DNA from: Jannaschia pagri
Lineage (GTDB): Bacteria; Pseudomonadota; Alphaproteobacteria; Rhodobacterales; Rhodobacteraceae
NCBI RefSeq assembly: GCF_019655435.1
Contig: NZ_BPFH01000005.1
Span: forward strand, 310,001-374,000
DNA: 64,000 nt
Direction of reading: 5' to 3'
A program made the position numbers and the translations under genes. The notes below the pieces were generated by a model that was given only the letters and a program-made list of their open reading frames with translations, did not search any database and was not told the origin of the DNA. Positions 43,244-51,547 of this stretch are shown here, piece by piece. Each line of letters opens with the position of its first letter. The first letter of the stretch is position 1.

Positions 43244-44731
43244 CTAAGGCCCTGTGCGTGCAAGTTCCGTGCGCAACTCGGACAAACGCCCGAGGCAGAC
43301 CTTGGTTGCGATGCGAACGGCCGCGACATCCCCCTGGCGCGCGACTTGGTTCAATCGGCGCGCGGCCTCCTGGGTGGGCAAGGCCCCCACAGCGCCGGAC
43401 AGCGACAACAGGATGTGCGTTTGCGCGCGGATTTCGACCACGTTCACAGGCTCTAGCGCCCCAGACAGCCCGTCGAAGACACCTGCCAGGTCCTCTTTTA
43501 GACGATCCAGCAGCACGTTGCCCTGGTCCGGTCCAGCGGCGGCCATAAGCTCCGCCAGGGTAATGGCGCTGAGCGCTGGCGCCCGTTCCGGCACCCAGTC
43601 CGTCGGGTCGGGCGCGTTCTCCAGGTAATGGTGCAGGGCCTTCCCAAAGGCCTCGATCGTACCGAGCGGTTTGGCCAAGATACCGTCTGCCCCCGCTTCG
43701 TAGATGGCGTCGCGGTTGTCCCGCATCACATAAGCGGTCATGGCAACCATCACCATCGGCGGGGCCACCCCACGAGCCTGGCGCACCCGTTCCGAGCGGA
43801 TCACGTCCAGCCCGCCAAGCTGCGGCATCTCAAGATCGACGAGCGCCAGATCAAACCGCTCTCGGGACAGCCAGTTCAAGGCTTCAATGCCGTTGGAGGC
43901 GATCTCGCTTTCGGCCCCCATGCGGCCCAGCATCCCCTTCAGTAGGGATTGGTTGGTCCCGCTATCGTCAGCGATCAAAACGCGCCAACCGGTGAGGTCA
44001 GGGAGCTCCGCGCCCTCATCAGACGGGTCGCGACGCCAAGACAAGGCCGGTATGGTCAGCGTGACGCGCGCGCCGCCCGTCTCCAGATTGCTGGCCGTCA
44101 TTTGACCGCCCAAACCCTCTGCGTGGGCGGCGGCGATATGCAGGCCCATGCCCGTGCCCGGAGCGGACCCACCCCGCGTGGCGGGATCAAACAAGCGTGG
44201 CAAAAGATCCGGTGGGAAGCCGGGTCCATCGTCGCTGACGCAGAAGCGAAGCGCGCCGTCTTCATAGACACCTGCGCCCAGTTCGACGGTTCCGCCGGGG
44301 GCGTGGCGCAGGGCGTTGCCCATCAGGTTGGCCACGATACGCCGCAAATGCAGCCCATTCAGACGCACGACCTCTGGCAAAGTCTCTGATCGGTTCAGGG
44401 TGACCATCGTGCCCGTTGGGCGGGATGCGCCGTGCCATCGCCGCAGCTCATCATCGAGAAAACGGTGGAGGTTGAGCACCCCCACCTCCGTCTCCACCCC
44501 TTGGCCAGGGGTGCCCAGCAACATCTCTTCGACCAACCGCGCCAGCAGTTCCGACGCCACATGAACACGCCCGAACTGCTCGCGCGCGGCCTCCGACAGG
44601 TCATCCGGATCAATCAGTCGCAGGCCGCCGATCACATCCGAGACGGCGGCCCGTATATCATGGGCGAGCAGTTCCACTGGGTCTGGGGAGAACCCCTCTC
44701 CGGCGGAAGACGTGCGTCGCCCCCCCGTCAC
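43244..44731 (-). CDS. Hybrid histidine kinase-receiver-Hpt protein without sensor domain
   Basis: The 495-residue soluble protein has no membrane or sensor domain. The H-box is at His24 (LLAHDIRAAVSDVI). The ATPase domain has N-box ANLMGNALRHAPGG and DDGPGF near residues 140-180. A receiver spans about 245-370 (IADDSGTNQ, Asp in LALVDLEMP). A C-terminal Hpt-like helix bundle has His in RAQTHILLSLSGAVGA near 450. The start is a GTG directly after the prpE TAG, with no good ribosome site, so translation likely relies on prpE. A separate output regulator must exist elsewhere. Confidence 0.85.
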   Translation of the reverse strand: MTGGRRTSSAGEGFSPDPVELLAHDIRAAVSDVIGGLRLIDPDDLSEAAREQFGRVHVASELLARLVEEMLLGTPGQGVETEVGVLNLHRFLDDELRRWHGASRPTGTMVTLNRSETLPEVVRLNGLHLRRIVANLMGNALRHAPGGTVELGAGVYEDGALRFCVSDDGPGFPPDLLPRLFDPATRGGSAPGTGMGLHIAAAHAEGLGGQMTASNLETGGARVTLTIPALSWRRDPSDEGAELPDLTGWRVLIADDSGTNQSLLKGMLGRMGAESEIASNGIEALNWLSRERFDLALVDLEMPQLGGLDVIRSERVRQARGVAPPMVMVAMTAYVMRDNRDAIYEAGADGILAKPLGTIEAFGKALHHYLENAPDPTDWVPERAPALSAITLAELMAAAGPDQGNVLLDRLKEDLAGVFDGLSGALEPVNVVEIRAQTHILLSLSGAVGALPTQEAARRLNQVARQGDVAAVRIATKVCLGRLSELRTELARTGP

Positions 44732-46627
44732 CTAGGCCATCGCCTTGGCATAGCCCAAGGTGCCGAGCGCGGTGCCGATCTCATCCATAATGGCGGGATC
44801 GTCGATGGTGGCCGGCATCTTCCATTCGGCGCCATCGGCGATCTTGGCCATGACACCGCGCAAGATCTTACCCGACCGCGTTTTGGGCAGGCGATCCACC
44901 ACCACGGCCAGCTTGAAGGCCGCCACCGGCCCGATCTTATCGCGCACCAGTTTCACACACTCCTTGACGATCTCGTCGTGGGGACGGTCTACGCCCGCCG
45001 TCAGGATCAAAAAGCCCAGTGGCAATTGCCCCTTCAGCGCATCGGCCACGCCAATGACCGCGCATTCGGCAACGTCCGGGTGAGTGCCCAGGACCTCTTC
45101 CATGGCGCCAGTGGATAGGCGGTGGCCCGCGACGTTGATGACATCATCCGTGCGCGCCATGATCCAGAGGTATCCGTCCTCGTCCAGCATCCCCGCATCC
45201 CCCGTCTCATAGTAGCCGGGGAAAGTGTTGAGGTAGCTTTTCTCGAACCGCTCCCGCGCGTTCCACAGGGTGGGCAGCGTTCCGGGTGGCAGCGGCAGTT
45301 TCACCGCGATGGCGCCGAGCGTGCCGGGCGCGACCGGGTGCCCGCCGTCATCCAGAACCTGAACATCGTAGCCGGGCATCGGAACCGAGGGAGAGCCGAT
45401 CTTGACCGGCAGTTCTTCCAATCCCATGGGGTTGGCCGCGATGGCCCAACCGGTTTCCGTCTGCCACCAATGGTCGATGACCGGCTTGCCTGTCAGGCGC
45501 TGGATCCATTGGATCGTATCGGGGTCGGCACGTTCACCGGCCAGGTAGATCGCCCTGAGACCAGACAGGTCATGGCCCTTCATGAAGGTGCCGTCCGGGT
45601 CCTCCCGCTTCACCGCGCGGAAGGCGGTCGGCGCCGTGAAGAAGGCCGCGACCTTATGGTCAGAGATCACCCGCCAGAAGGTCGAGGGATCAGGCGTGCC
45701 CACGGGCTTGCCCTCAAAAACGATCGTCGTGCAGCCATGCACCAGTGGCGCGTAACAGATGTAGCTGTGTCCAACGACCCAACCAACGTCCGAGGCGGCC
45801 CAATAGACCTCACCCGGTTTGACGCCATAGATGTTGGACATGGTCCAATCCAGCGCCACAAGGTGCCCACCAGTGGCCCGAACCACGCCTTTGGGCGCGC
45901 CGGTCGTGCCAGAGGTATACAGGATATACGCAGGATGATCGCCCCGCACAGGAACGCAAGGATGGGGGTCGGCGGCGGCCACGGCCTCCTCCCAATCGAC
46001 GTCGCGGGGGCCGAGTTCAATCTCCAGGCCCGGACGCTCCAGAATGATGCACACATCCGGCTTGTGGGACGCAATCTCAATGGCCCCGTCGAGGAGCGGC
46101 TTGTAGGGAACGGTGCGGTTCGGCTCGATCCCGCCCGAGGCGGCCAGAACGGCCTTGGGCTGGGCATCGTCGATGCGGACAGCCAATTCGGCGGCGGCAA
46201 AACCTCCGAACACGACCGAATGAATGGCCCCCAGGCGTGCGCAGGCCAGCATCGCCTCCAGGGCCTCGGGAACCATGGGCATGTAAATCAGAACCCGGTC
46301 GCCCTTTGTCACACCACGGGCGGCCATGGCCCCGGCCAACCGGGCGACACGATCCTGCAGTTGGGCATAGGTGATATGACGCACGGTGTCCGTCACGGGG
46401 CTGTCGTAGATGATCGCAGTCCGATCCCCGTTTCCAGCGGCGACATGGCGGTCCACGGCGTTGTGGCAGGTGTTCACCATCCCATCGGCGAACCATTCCG
46501 GCACGGGTCCCCCCTGATCATGGAGTGCTTTGGTCGGCGCCGCGTCCCAGTCAATGGAGCGCGCGGCATCCATCCAAAAGCCCTCTGGATCGCTTTGTGC
46601 CCTCTCCCACTCAGATTTCCAGCCCAT
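44732..46627 (-). CDS. prpE: Propionyl-CoA synthetase PrpE-type
   Basis: The 631-residue acyl-adenylate-forming enzyme activates propionate (or acetate) to the CoA thioester. It shows YTSGTTGAPKGVVRATGGH near residue 240, WAASDVGWVVGHSYICYAPL near 275, the DHWWQTETGWA motif near 380 and the catalytic Lys in KTRSGKILRG near 590. VFEGKPVGTPD and TAPTAFRAVKREDPDG favour PrpE over Acs. GGGAGAG lies before the ATG at 46627. Its stop touches the start of the hybrid kinase gene. Confidence 0.92.
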   Translation of the reverse strand: MGWKSEWERAQSDPEGFWMDAARSIDWDAAPTKALHDQGGPVPEWFADGMVNTCHNAVDRHVAAGNGDRTAIIYDSPVTDTVRHITYAQLQDRVARLAGAMAARGVTKGDRVLIYMPMVPEALEAMLACARLGAIHSVVFGGFAAAELAVRIDDAQPKAVLAASGGIEPNRTVPYKPLLDGAIEIASHKPDVCIILERPGLEIELGPRDVDWEEAVAAADPHPCVPVRGDHPAYILYTSGTTGAPKGVVRATGGHLVALDWTMSNIYGVKPGEVYWAASDVGWVVGHSYICYAPLVHGCTTIVFEGKPVGTPDPSTFWRVISDHKVAAFFTAPTAFRAVKREDPDGTFMKGHDLSGLRAIYLAGERADPDTIQWIQRLTGKPVIDHWWQTETGWAIAANPMGLEELPVKIGSPSVPMPGYDVQVLDDGGHPVAPGTLGAIAVKLPLPPGTLPTLWNARERFEKSYLNTFPGYYETGDAGMLDEDGYLWIMARTDDVINVAGHRLSTGAMEEVLGTHPDVAECAVIGVADALKGQLPLGFLILTAGVDRPHDEIVKECVKLVRDKIGPVAAFKLAVVVDRLPKTRSGKILRGVMAKIADGAEWKMPATIDDPAIMDEIGTALGTLGYAKAMA

Positions 46628-46845
46628 CGTTCTCTCCCGATCGTTCGATGGCCCCATCTAGGGGCGGCATACTCAGGCATGCAAGAAACCGCCGCGCGCT
46701 GCGAGCGCTATCATCGCGACATGTCCTGAACTATCCACCATCGCCGCGCCCAAGCAAGCGGCCTTCGACGACAGGGGCTTTGCGCTTTGGGGACAGAGCG
46801 TGCAAAACTCCGCCCTAAAGACCTGGAGACCCGGAGACACCGCGA

Positions 46846-47274
46846 ATGGACTTGCTGCCTTTGGACGACACAACATCCGTCGCCCCCCAATTGCATCCCG
46901 AAGAGATGGCGGAGCTTGCGGCAACGGGCGTGACAGCCGTCATCTGCAATCGCCCCGACGCAGAGGTCCCGCCCTCGCACCAGGCAGCCGCCATGCAGGC
47001 CGCCGCCGAAGCCGCAGGTCTCGCCTTTGTCTTTAACCCCGTGTCGATGCCCAACATGACGATGACGGCCGTCGAAGAGCAGGGTGACGCCATCGACGCC
47101 GCGGAGGGCAAGGTTGTCGCTTATTGTGCGTCCGGCACCCGGTCCGCTGTTCTCTGGGCGCTCAGCCAGACCGGACGCATGACCCCGGATGAGATCTTGG
47201 CGGCGACGGAACGGGCGGGCTTCCAATTGGGCGGCCTCCGCCCGCAGTTGATCGCCCTGGCCGAGGACGCGTGA
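46846..47274 (+). CDS. TIGR01244 family sulfurtransferase/phosphatase-like protein
   Basis: The 142-residue protein matches the DUF442/TIGR01244 family: SVAPQLHPEEMAELAATGVTAVICNRPD near residue 10 and a CX5R loop AYCASGTRSAVLWAL near 92. The fold is dual-specificity phosphatase-like, and members act on persulfides. GGAG lies nine bases before the ATG. It leads the operon with the thiocyanate hydrolase-like genes, so a sulfur-linked role is plausible but not shown. Confidence 0.82.
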   Translation: MDLLPLDDTTSVAPQLHPEEMAELAATGVTAVICNRPDAEVPPSHQAAAMQAAAEAAGLAFVFNPVSMPNMTMTAVEEQGDAIDAAEGKVVAYCASGTRSAVLWALSQTGRMTPDEILAATERAGFQLGGLRPQLIALAEDA

Positions 47275-47276
47275 CC

Positions 47277-47630
47277 ATGGCGGACAGCGATTACTTGGGC
47301 CCGGGACGGCGCTGGCACGACATGGGCGGCGACCTTGCCGGTCCTGTCCCCACCGCAGACCACGATTTCGCCCTGTGGGAGAAACGGGTGGACGCCCTGG
47401 TGATCCTGTCCGGTCTCAAAGGCGTGTTCACGGTCGATGGGTTGCGCCGCGTCCTGGAAGACATGGGACCGGAGGCCTTTGAGACCATGACCTATTACGA
47501 ACGCTGGGTTGCGGCCTTGAACCAAAATCATCTGGAGCAAGGCACCTATACGGTGGCCGAATTGGCCACCAAAATGGCCGAGGTTCAGGCCCGTGGCGCC
47601 ACCTATGGTGCGGCAAACCATGTCCCCTAG
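47277..47630 (+). CDS. NHase beta-N / thiocyanate hydrolase beta-like subunit
   Basis: The 117-residue protein matches the N-terminal half of nitrile hydratase beta: WHDMGGDLAGPVP near residue 14, FALWEKRVDALVILSG near 30, and TMTYYERWVAALNQNHLEQG near 70. In thiocyanate hydrolase this half is a separate subunit (ScnB). It could instead be the small NHase accessory protein, which shares the fold. The GAGGA-to-start distance favours the ATG at 47277 over a GTG at 47271 that overlaps the previous stop. The stop overlaps the next gene by 11 bp. Confidence 0.75.
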   Translation: MADSDYLGPGRRWHDMGGDLAGPVPTADHDFALWEKRVDALVILSGLKGVFTVDGLRRVLEDMGPEAFETMTYYERWVAALNQNHLEQGTYTVAELATKMAEVQARGATYGAANHVP

Positions 47631-47934
47631 CGCGGCACCTGAGGCGCCGACGGGGTGCTGGCTGCCAGGCACGGCCGTCCGCGTCCGCGCGCTGATGCCG
47701 CCGGGACATGTGCGCACGCCGGCCTATCTGCGCGGAAAAACCGGCGTTGTGGAACGCGTCCTTGGCCCATTCGGCAACCCCGAGCAGCTTGCCTACGGCC
47801 ATGCCACGACGCCCCTGCCCCTGTATCGCGTGCGCTTTCATCTATCAGATCTTTGGCCAGACGCTGCGGCCAGCACCGACACCCTCGACGCCGAAATATA
47901 CGCCCATTGGTTGGAGCCTGCGGATGCCCCATGA
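47620..47934 (+). CDS. NHase beta-C / thiocyanate hydrolase alpha-like subunit
   Basis: The 104-residue protein matches the SH3-like C-terminal half of nitrile hydratase beta: GTAVRVRALMPPGHVRTPAYLRGKTG near 17, VERVLGPFGNPE near 45, LYRVRFHLSDLW near 68 and DAEIYAHWLEPA at the end. Split N- and C-halves are characteristic of thiocyanate hydrolase (ScnB, ScnA) and of a few three-subunit NHases. It overlaps both neighbours by 11 bp, giving tight coupling. Confidence 0.78.
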   Translation: MSPSAAPEAPTGCWLPGTAVRVRALMPPGHVRTPAYLRGKTGVVERVLGPFGNPEQLAYGHATTPLPLYRVRFHLSDLWPDAAASTDTLDAEIYAHWLEPADAP

Positions 47935-48577
47935 CCACCCCGATCACGACGCGCCCGACGGGCTGTCGCCCTCTGGCCATCCGTACCGTGCGGATCAGGA
48001 CACCGACCTGACCTATTGGCAGACGTTGGAAATTGCCGTCCGTGAGTTGATGATCGACAAGGGCGTCGTCACACCTGCCGAAGTCACGGCCCAGGTGGAG
48101 GCCATGGACGCGCGCAGCCCCGCCGACGGCGCCGCCGTCGTGGCGCGGGCCTGGACGGACGCGGCATTCCGTGCGCGACTGCTCTCTGACGGCTCCGCCG
48201 CCTGCGCCGAGATGGGGTTCGATGTGGGCCCCATGAAGCTGATCGCGGTCGAAAACACACCCGAGGTTCACAACGTCATCGTTCGCACGCTGTGCAGCTG
48301 CTACCCGCGGAACCTGCTGGGCCTGCCGCCCGATTGGTACAAAAGCCGCGCCTACCGATCCCGCACAGTGCGGGAGCCGCGCGCCGTCTTGGCGGAGTTC
48401 GGATTGGTCCTGCCAAGCAGCACGACCGTCCGCGTTCACGATTCGACAGCGGATATGCGCTATATCGTTCTGCCCATGCGCCCCGATGGCACCGACGGGA
48501 TGACCGCTCAGGACCTGGCGAAGCTCGTGACGCGAGACGCCATGATCGGCGTTGGCGTCGCACGGGCACCAGCGTGA
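47924..48577 (+). CDS. NHase alpha / thiocyanate hydrolase gamma-like subunit with altered metal motif
   Basis: The 217-residue protein is the catalytic-type subunit. It has the WYKSRAYRSRTVREPRAVL segment, VRVHDSTADMRYIVLPMRP and LVTRDAMIGVG typical of the family. The metal-binding site normally reads CxLCSC. Here it is Arg121-Thr-Leu-Cys124-Ser-Cys126 (VRTLCSCYPR), so the first Cys, the axial ligand, is Arg (CGC at 48284-48286). One C-to-T change would restore it. The enzyme may be inactive, altered, or a variant family. The ATG at 47924 has GGAG seven bases upstream. Confidence 0.82.
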   Translation: MPHDHPDHDAPDGLSPSGHPYRADQDTDLTYWQTLEIAVRELMIDKGVVTPAEVTAQVEAMDARSPADGAAVVARAWTDAAFRARLLSDGSAACAEMGFDVGPMKLIAVENTPEVHNVIVRTLCSCYPRNLLGLPPDWYKSRAYRSRTVREPRAVLAEFGLVLPSSTTVRVHDSTADMRYIVLPMRPDGTDGMTAQDLAKLVTRDAMIGVGVARAPA

Positions 48578-48975
48578 TTTCCCATGTCTGCCTCGGCAGC
48601 ACCGACCTACCCCGCTCCCACCGGTTCTTCACGGCGCTGCTGACGCCCCTGGGTCTGACCGAGGTTATCATGGGCACGAATGGCGAACCGCCCGTCTTGT
48701 GTTGGCACCAGCCAGGGACAACAGCACCGCGCCTTTATGTGGCGATACCGTTTGATGATCGTCCTGCGACGGCCGGCAACGGGTCCATGCTGGCCCTCTC
48801 CGCGCCCTCACAGGCGGCGGTCGACGCCGCCCATGCCGCTGGCCTCGCGGCAGGTGGCACCGATGAGGGAGCGCCTGGCCCACGTCCACACTACGGGCCC
48901 GACTACTATGGCGCCTACCTGCGCGATCCCGATGGCAACAAGCTGCATCTTGTCCATGCAACGGGCACCGCGTGA
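48574..48975 (+). CDS. VOC family (glyoxalase-like) protein
   Basis: The 133-residue protein has the vicinal-oxygen-chelate fold: ISHVCLGSTDLPRSHRFFTAL at the start, PRLYVAIPFDDR near 48, and PDYYGAYLRDPDGNKLHLVH near 108. It may bind a metal through the early His and later His/Glu residues. It starts at a GTG overlapping the previous stop (GTGA) and belongs to the thiocyanate hydrolase-like operon, so it may act on the same substrate or a product. Confidence 0.85.
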   Translation: MISHVCLGSTDLPRSHRFFTALLTPLGLTEVIMGTNGEPPVLCWHQPGTTAPRLYVAIPFDDRPATAGNGSMLALSAPSQAAVDAAHAAGLAAGGTDEGAPGPRPHYGPDYYGAYLRDPDGNKLHLVHATGTA

Positions 48976-48982
48976 GGGGCCT

Positions 48983-49030
48983 AAGACTTTTCAACGAAAA
49001 GTCTTTCCAGAGTTTTCAGCGAAAACTCTG
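48983..49030. terminator. Two tandem perfect hairpins between convergent genes
   Basis: AAGACTTTTC-AAC-GAAAAGTCTT (48983-49005) and CAGAGTTTTC-AGC-GAAAACTCTG (49008-49030) are perfect 10-bp stems with 3-nt loops, two bases apart. They fill the gap between the VOC gene and the oppositely oriented permease gene, so a bidirectional terminator is likely. Confidence 0.65.
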
Positions 49031-49036
49031 CCCCCT

Positions 49037-49948
49037 TCATCGACCGCGCAGCCGCGGATCCAGGGCGTCGCGTAGACCATCCCCGACGTAGTTGATCGAC
49101 AACACCACGAGGGAAATCGCAAGACCAGGCCAGAACGCCCGTCCCGGGTAGTTCTGTAAGTACTGCACCCCGTCATTCAGAAGACGTCCCCACGTCGGGA
49201 AATCCGGCGGAAACCCTAACCCAAGGAACGACAAGGCCGACTCCGTGATGATCGCCGTGGCAATACCCAAGGTGGCAGACACCATGATCGGCGACAGCAC
49301 ATTGGGCAGAATGTGCCGCGTGATGATCCGGGCGGGTGGCGTTCCAATGGAGCGGGCGGCCAAAACAAACTCCCGCTCCTTCAGGGCCAGGACATCGCCG
49401 CGCACGATCCGAGCCGTTTGCATCCAAGAGGTGATCCCGATGGCCGCCACGATCAGAATAAAGATCCCCGTCTCGACCCCAAAGGCGGCGGTGAGCGGCT
49501 CCCGAAACAGCAGCACCATCACCAAGAGCAGCGGCAGCAACGGCAAGGCCAAGAAGAGATCGGTCAGGCGCATCAACAGGCCGTCCAAGCGCTTGAAGTA
49601 GCCCGCCAAAACACCGATCAGCGTGCCGAGCAGCAAACTCAACCCCATGGCCGTCAATCCGACCGCCATGCTGATGCGCCCCCCCGCGATGACCCGGGCA
49701 AAGATATCGCGGCCCAGTTGGTCGGTGCCCATCGGGTGCGCCCAACTCATCCCTTGGTTGCGAGAGCGAATGTTGGTCTGCGTCGGGTCCAAGGGCCAGA
49801 GGTATGGCCCCAGAACGACCAACAGAACGATGGCGAGGAAAAAGCCGGCCCCGATCAGCGCGCCCTTATGGCTGCGAAACTGATCCCAAACATCCCACCA
49901 CTGACTGCGGGCCGCATGTGTCAGGTCGGTTGCAGTGGCGTCAGTCAT
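49037..49948 (-). CDS. Peptide/nickel-type ABC transporter permease (DppC-like)
   Basis: The 303-residue permease has an N-terminal cytoplasmic stretch, a first helix near residue 33, the MGTDQLGRDIFARVIAGGRISM segment near 73, and the EAA loop EFVLAARSIGTPPARIITRHILPN near 192. FLGLGFPPDFPTWGRLL is typical of DppC/OppC. It overlaps the partner permease gene by 8 bp. It is last of SBP-permease-permease on the minus strand. Confidence 0.93.
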   Translation of the reverse strand: MTDATATDLTHAARSQWWDVWDQFRSHKGALIGAGFFLAIVLLVVLGPYLWPLDPTQTNIRSRNQGMSWAHPMGTDQLGRDIFARVIAGGRISMAVGLTAMGLSLLLGTLIGVLAGYFKRLDGLLMRLTDLFLALPLLPLLLVMVLLFREPLTAAFGVETGIFILIVAAIGITSWMQTARIVRGDVLALKEREFVLAARSIGTPPARIITRHILPNVLSPIMVSATLGIATAIITESALSFLGLGFPPDFPTWGRLLNDGVQYLQNYPGRAFWPGLAISLVVLSINYVGDGLRDALDPRLRGR

Positions 49949-50948
49949 AGCGGATCCGCGGGTCTAGGATGCCGTAGAGCACGTCGGCAATCAGGTTGAA
50001 GAGAACGATCAGCACAGCAAATATGAAGGTGAGCGTTTGTACCATGGGCAGGTCGTTGGCCTGGATCGCAGTGATCAGCAACTGACCGATGCCATTCACC
50101 TTGAACACCTGTTCGGTGATGATCGCCCCGCCAAAAATCGACGGCACGCCCAGCGCAATCACCGTGACCACGGGAATCATCGAGTTCCGCAGGACGTGGA
50201 CCAGCACCACCGCTTTTTCCCGCAGGCCTTTCGCCCGCGCGGTCCGCACGTAGTCCTGTCCCAGATTGTCCAGCATCGACGCGCGCATGAACCGACTAAG
50301 TTGCGAGGTGATTTGCAGCGCCAGGACCATCACGGGCAGGGTCATCTGCAGAACCTGCTGTTTGAACGCGGCCCAGCTGTCGACGACAAGCGTCGTGTCA
50401 TAGATGGACGGGAACCATTTGAGTTGCACGGCAAAGATCACGATGACCAAAACACCCGAAAAGAAGGGCGGCACCGAAAAGCCGATCATCGTGACGAAGG
50501 TCCCGGCCTGATCGAAGACCGAGTACTGTTTGTAAGCGGAATAGATGCCCACCGGGATCGCGATCAGGATGGCGACGATATAGGCGGTGCCCACGACCCA
50601 GAGCGTCTGGGGGATCCGCTCGGCAATCGCGATGAAGACAGGCGCGCGGTTTTGCCAAGAAATGATGCGTAACTGCCCTTCTGCGAAGGTGGTCCCAAAG
50701 AGGGCATCGACCACGTTGAGCGGCTCGATCCAAAAGAACTGCACGAGCCATTTCCAAAAGCGGATCGGCGCGGGCTCTCCAAGGCCAAGGGCCTGGCGCA
50801 TCTGCTCCTTCACCTCGGAGGGCACGGTCAAGGGCACGTTGGCCATCGGATCGCCCGGGGCGATTTCCAGCAGAAGGAATATCACCAGGGCGATGAACAA
50901 CAGCGTTGGGATCGCAAAGAACAATCGTCGAATGGTGAAGGTCAGCAT
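49941..50948 (-). CDS. Peptide/nickel-type ABC transporter permease (DppB-like)
   Basis: The 335-residue permease begins MLTFTIRRLFFAIPTLLFIAL and has the N-terminal helix plus a large periplasmic loop (residues 30-105) of DppB/OppB. The EAA-loop equivalent is LGQDYVRTARAKGLREKAVVLVHVLRN near 222. It forms the channel with the DppC-like permease. About 600 bp separate it from the substrate-binding gene upstream. Confidence 0.93.
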   Translation of the reverse strand: MLTFTIRRLFFAIPTLLFIALVIFLLLEIAPGDPMANVPLTVPSEVKEQMRQALGLGEPAPIRFWKWLVQFFWIEPLNVVDALFGTTFAEGQLRIISWQNRAPVFIAIAERIPQTLWVVGTAYIVAILIAIPVGIYSAYKQYSVFDQAGTFVTMIGFSVPPFFSGVLVIVIFAVQLKWFPSIYDTTLVVDSWAAFKQQVLQMTLPVMVLALQITSQLSRFMRASMLDNLGQDYVRTARAKGLREKAVVLVHVLRNSMIPVVTVIALGVPSIFGGAIITEQVFKVNGIGQLLITAIQANDLPMVQTLTFIFAVLIVLFNLIADVLYGILDPRIRYD

Positions 50949-51547
50949 CGCGGGCGGATCCCCATAAGGTCAAAGTGGCCGCAGAGAACGGAGCGACGGA
51001 TGGGGGCGAACGCGTGACGGCCCGCAGGTACGCGTCGTCGGGACGTCCCCGCCATCGCACGGCTGTCGTAGAGGCACCCGCCACCCATGGCGACGGCGCC
51101 TAGGGTCACGTTGAAGCCTTGCGGCAGGCCGACCGCCATCAATCCGGCCAGCCGCAATTGAGGCCGAGCGATTGCGCCGGAGACCTTCGCGCGGTTGTGG
51201 AGCCTCCGGGCACCCATAATGCGGGCAACGCCAGGCCGTCTCGAAGGCATACCGACGTGTCCTGCGACCTTTGGCGCGACACGCCCCGACCGTATGGAGT
51301 GACCCGATGCAAACCTGTCACCGCGCCCCATGGCATCGCCCCGATCAGCAACCCACGCCAGACGCGGCACATCGGCAGACGGACGGGGCCGAGTCGTCAA
51401 ACCAACGCCGCAAGTTTCTTGTGGAATTACCATCCAGAGGTCCGCATCACGTGAGGGGCGTCGGGACGACCCCGACCTACGGAAATCAGTGGCCGGACCG
51501 CCATAGGTCCGGCCGGTGGGCAGGGCACTACCCCGCCGTGCGGATCA
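50949..51547. other. Long gap within the ABC operon, holding one perfect hairpin
   Basis: No convincing gene lies in these 599 bases; long frames are compositionally unlike the neighbours and have no ribosome site. GGCCGGACC-GCCATA-GGTCCGGCC (51491-51514) is a perfect 9-bp stem just after the substrate-binding-protein stop. It may end or attenuate transcription so that binding protein exceeds permease. The dppB-like gene may also have its own promoter here. Confidence 0.5.

Noticed and set aside
45122-46729. Open frame of 535 codons antisense to prpE
   Set aside because: High-GC third-position bias in prpE leaves the opposite strand open; the translation is compositionally odd and lacks motifs.
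50942-51433. 163-codon minus-strand frame in the ABC operon gap
   Set aside because: Its translation has no motifs and unlike composition; it runs into the dppB-like start with no ribosome site.
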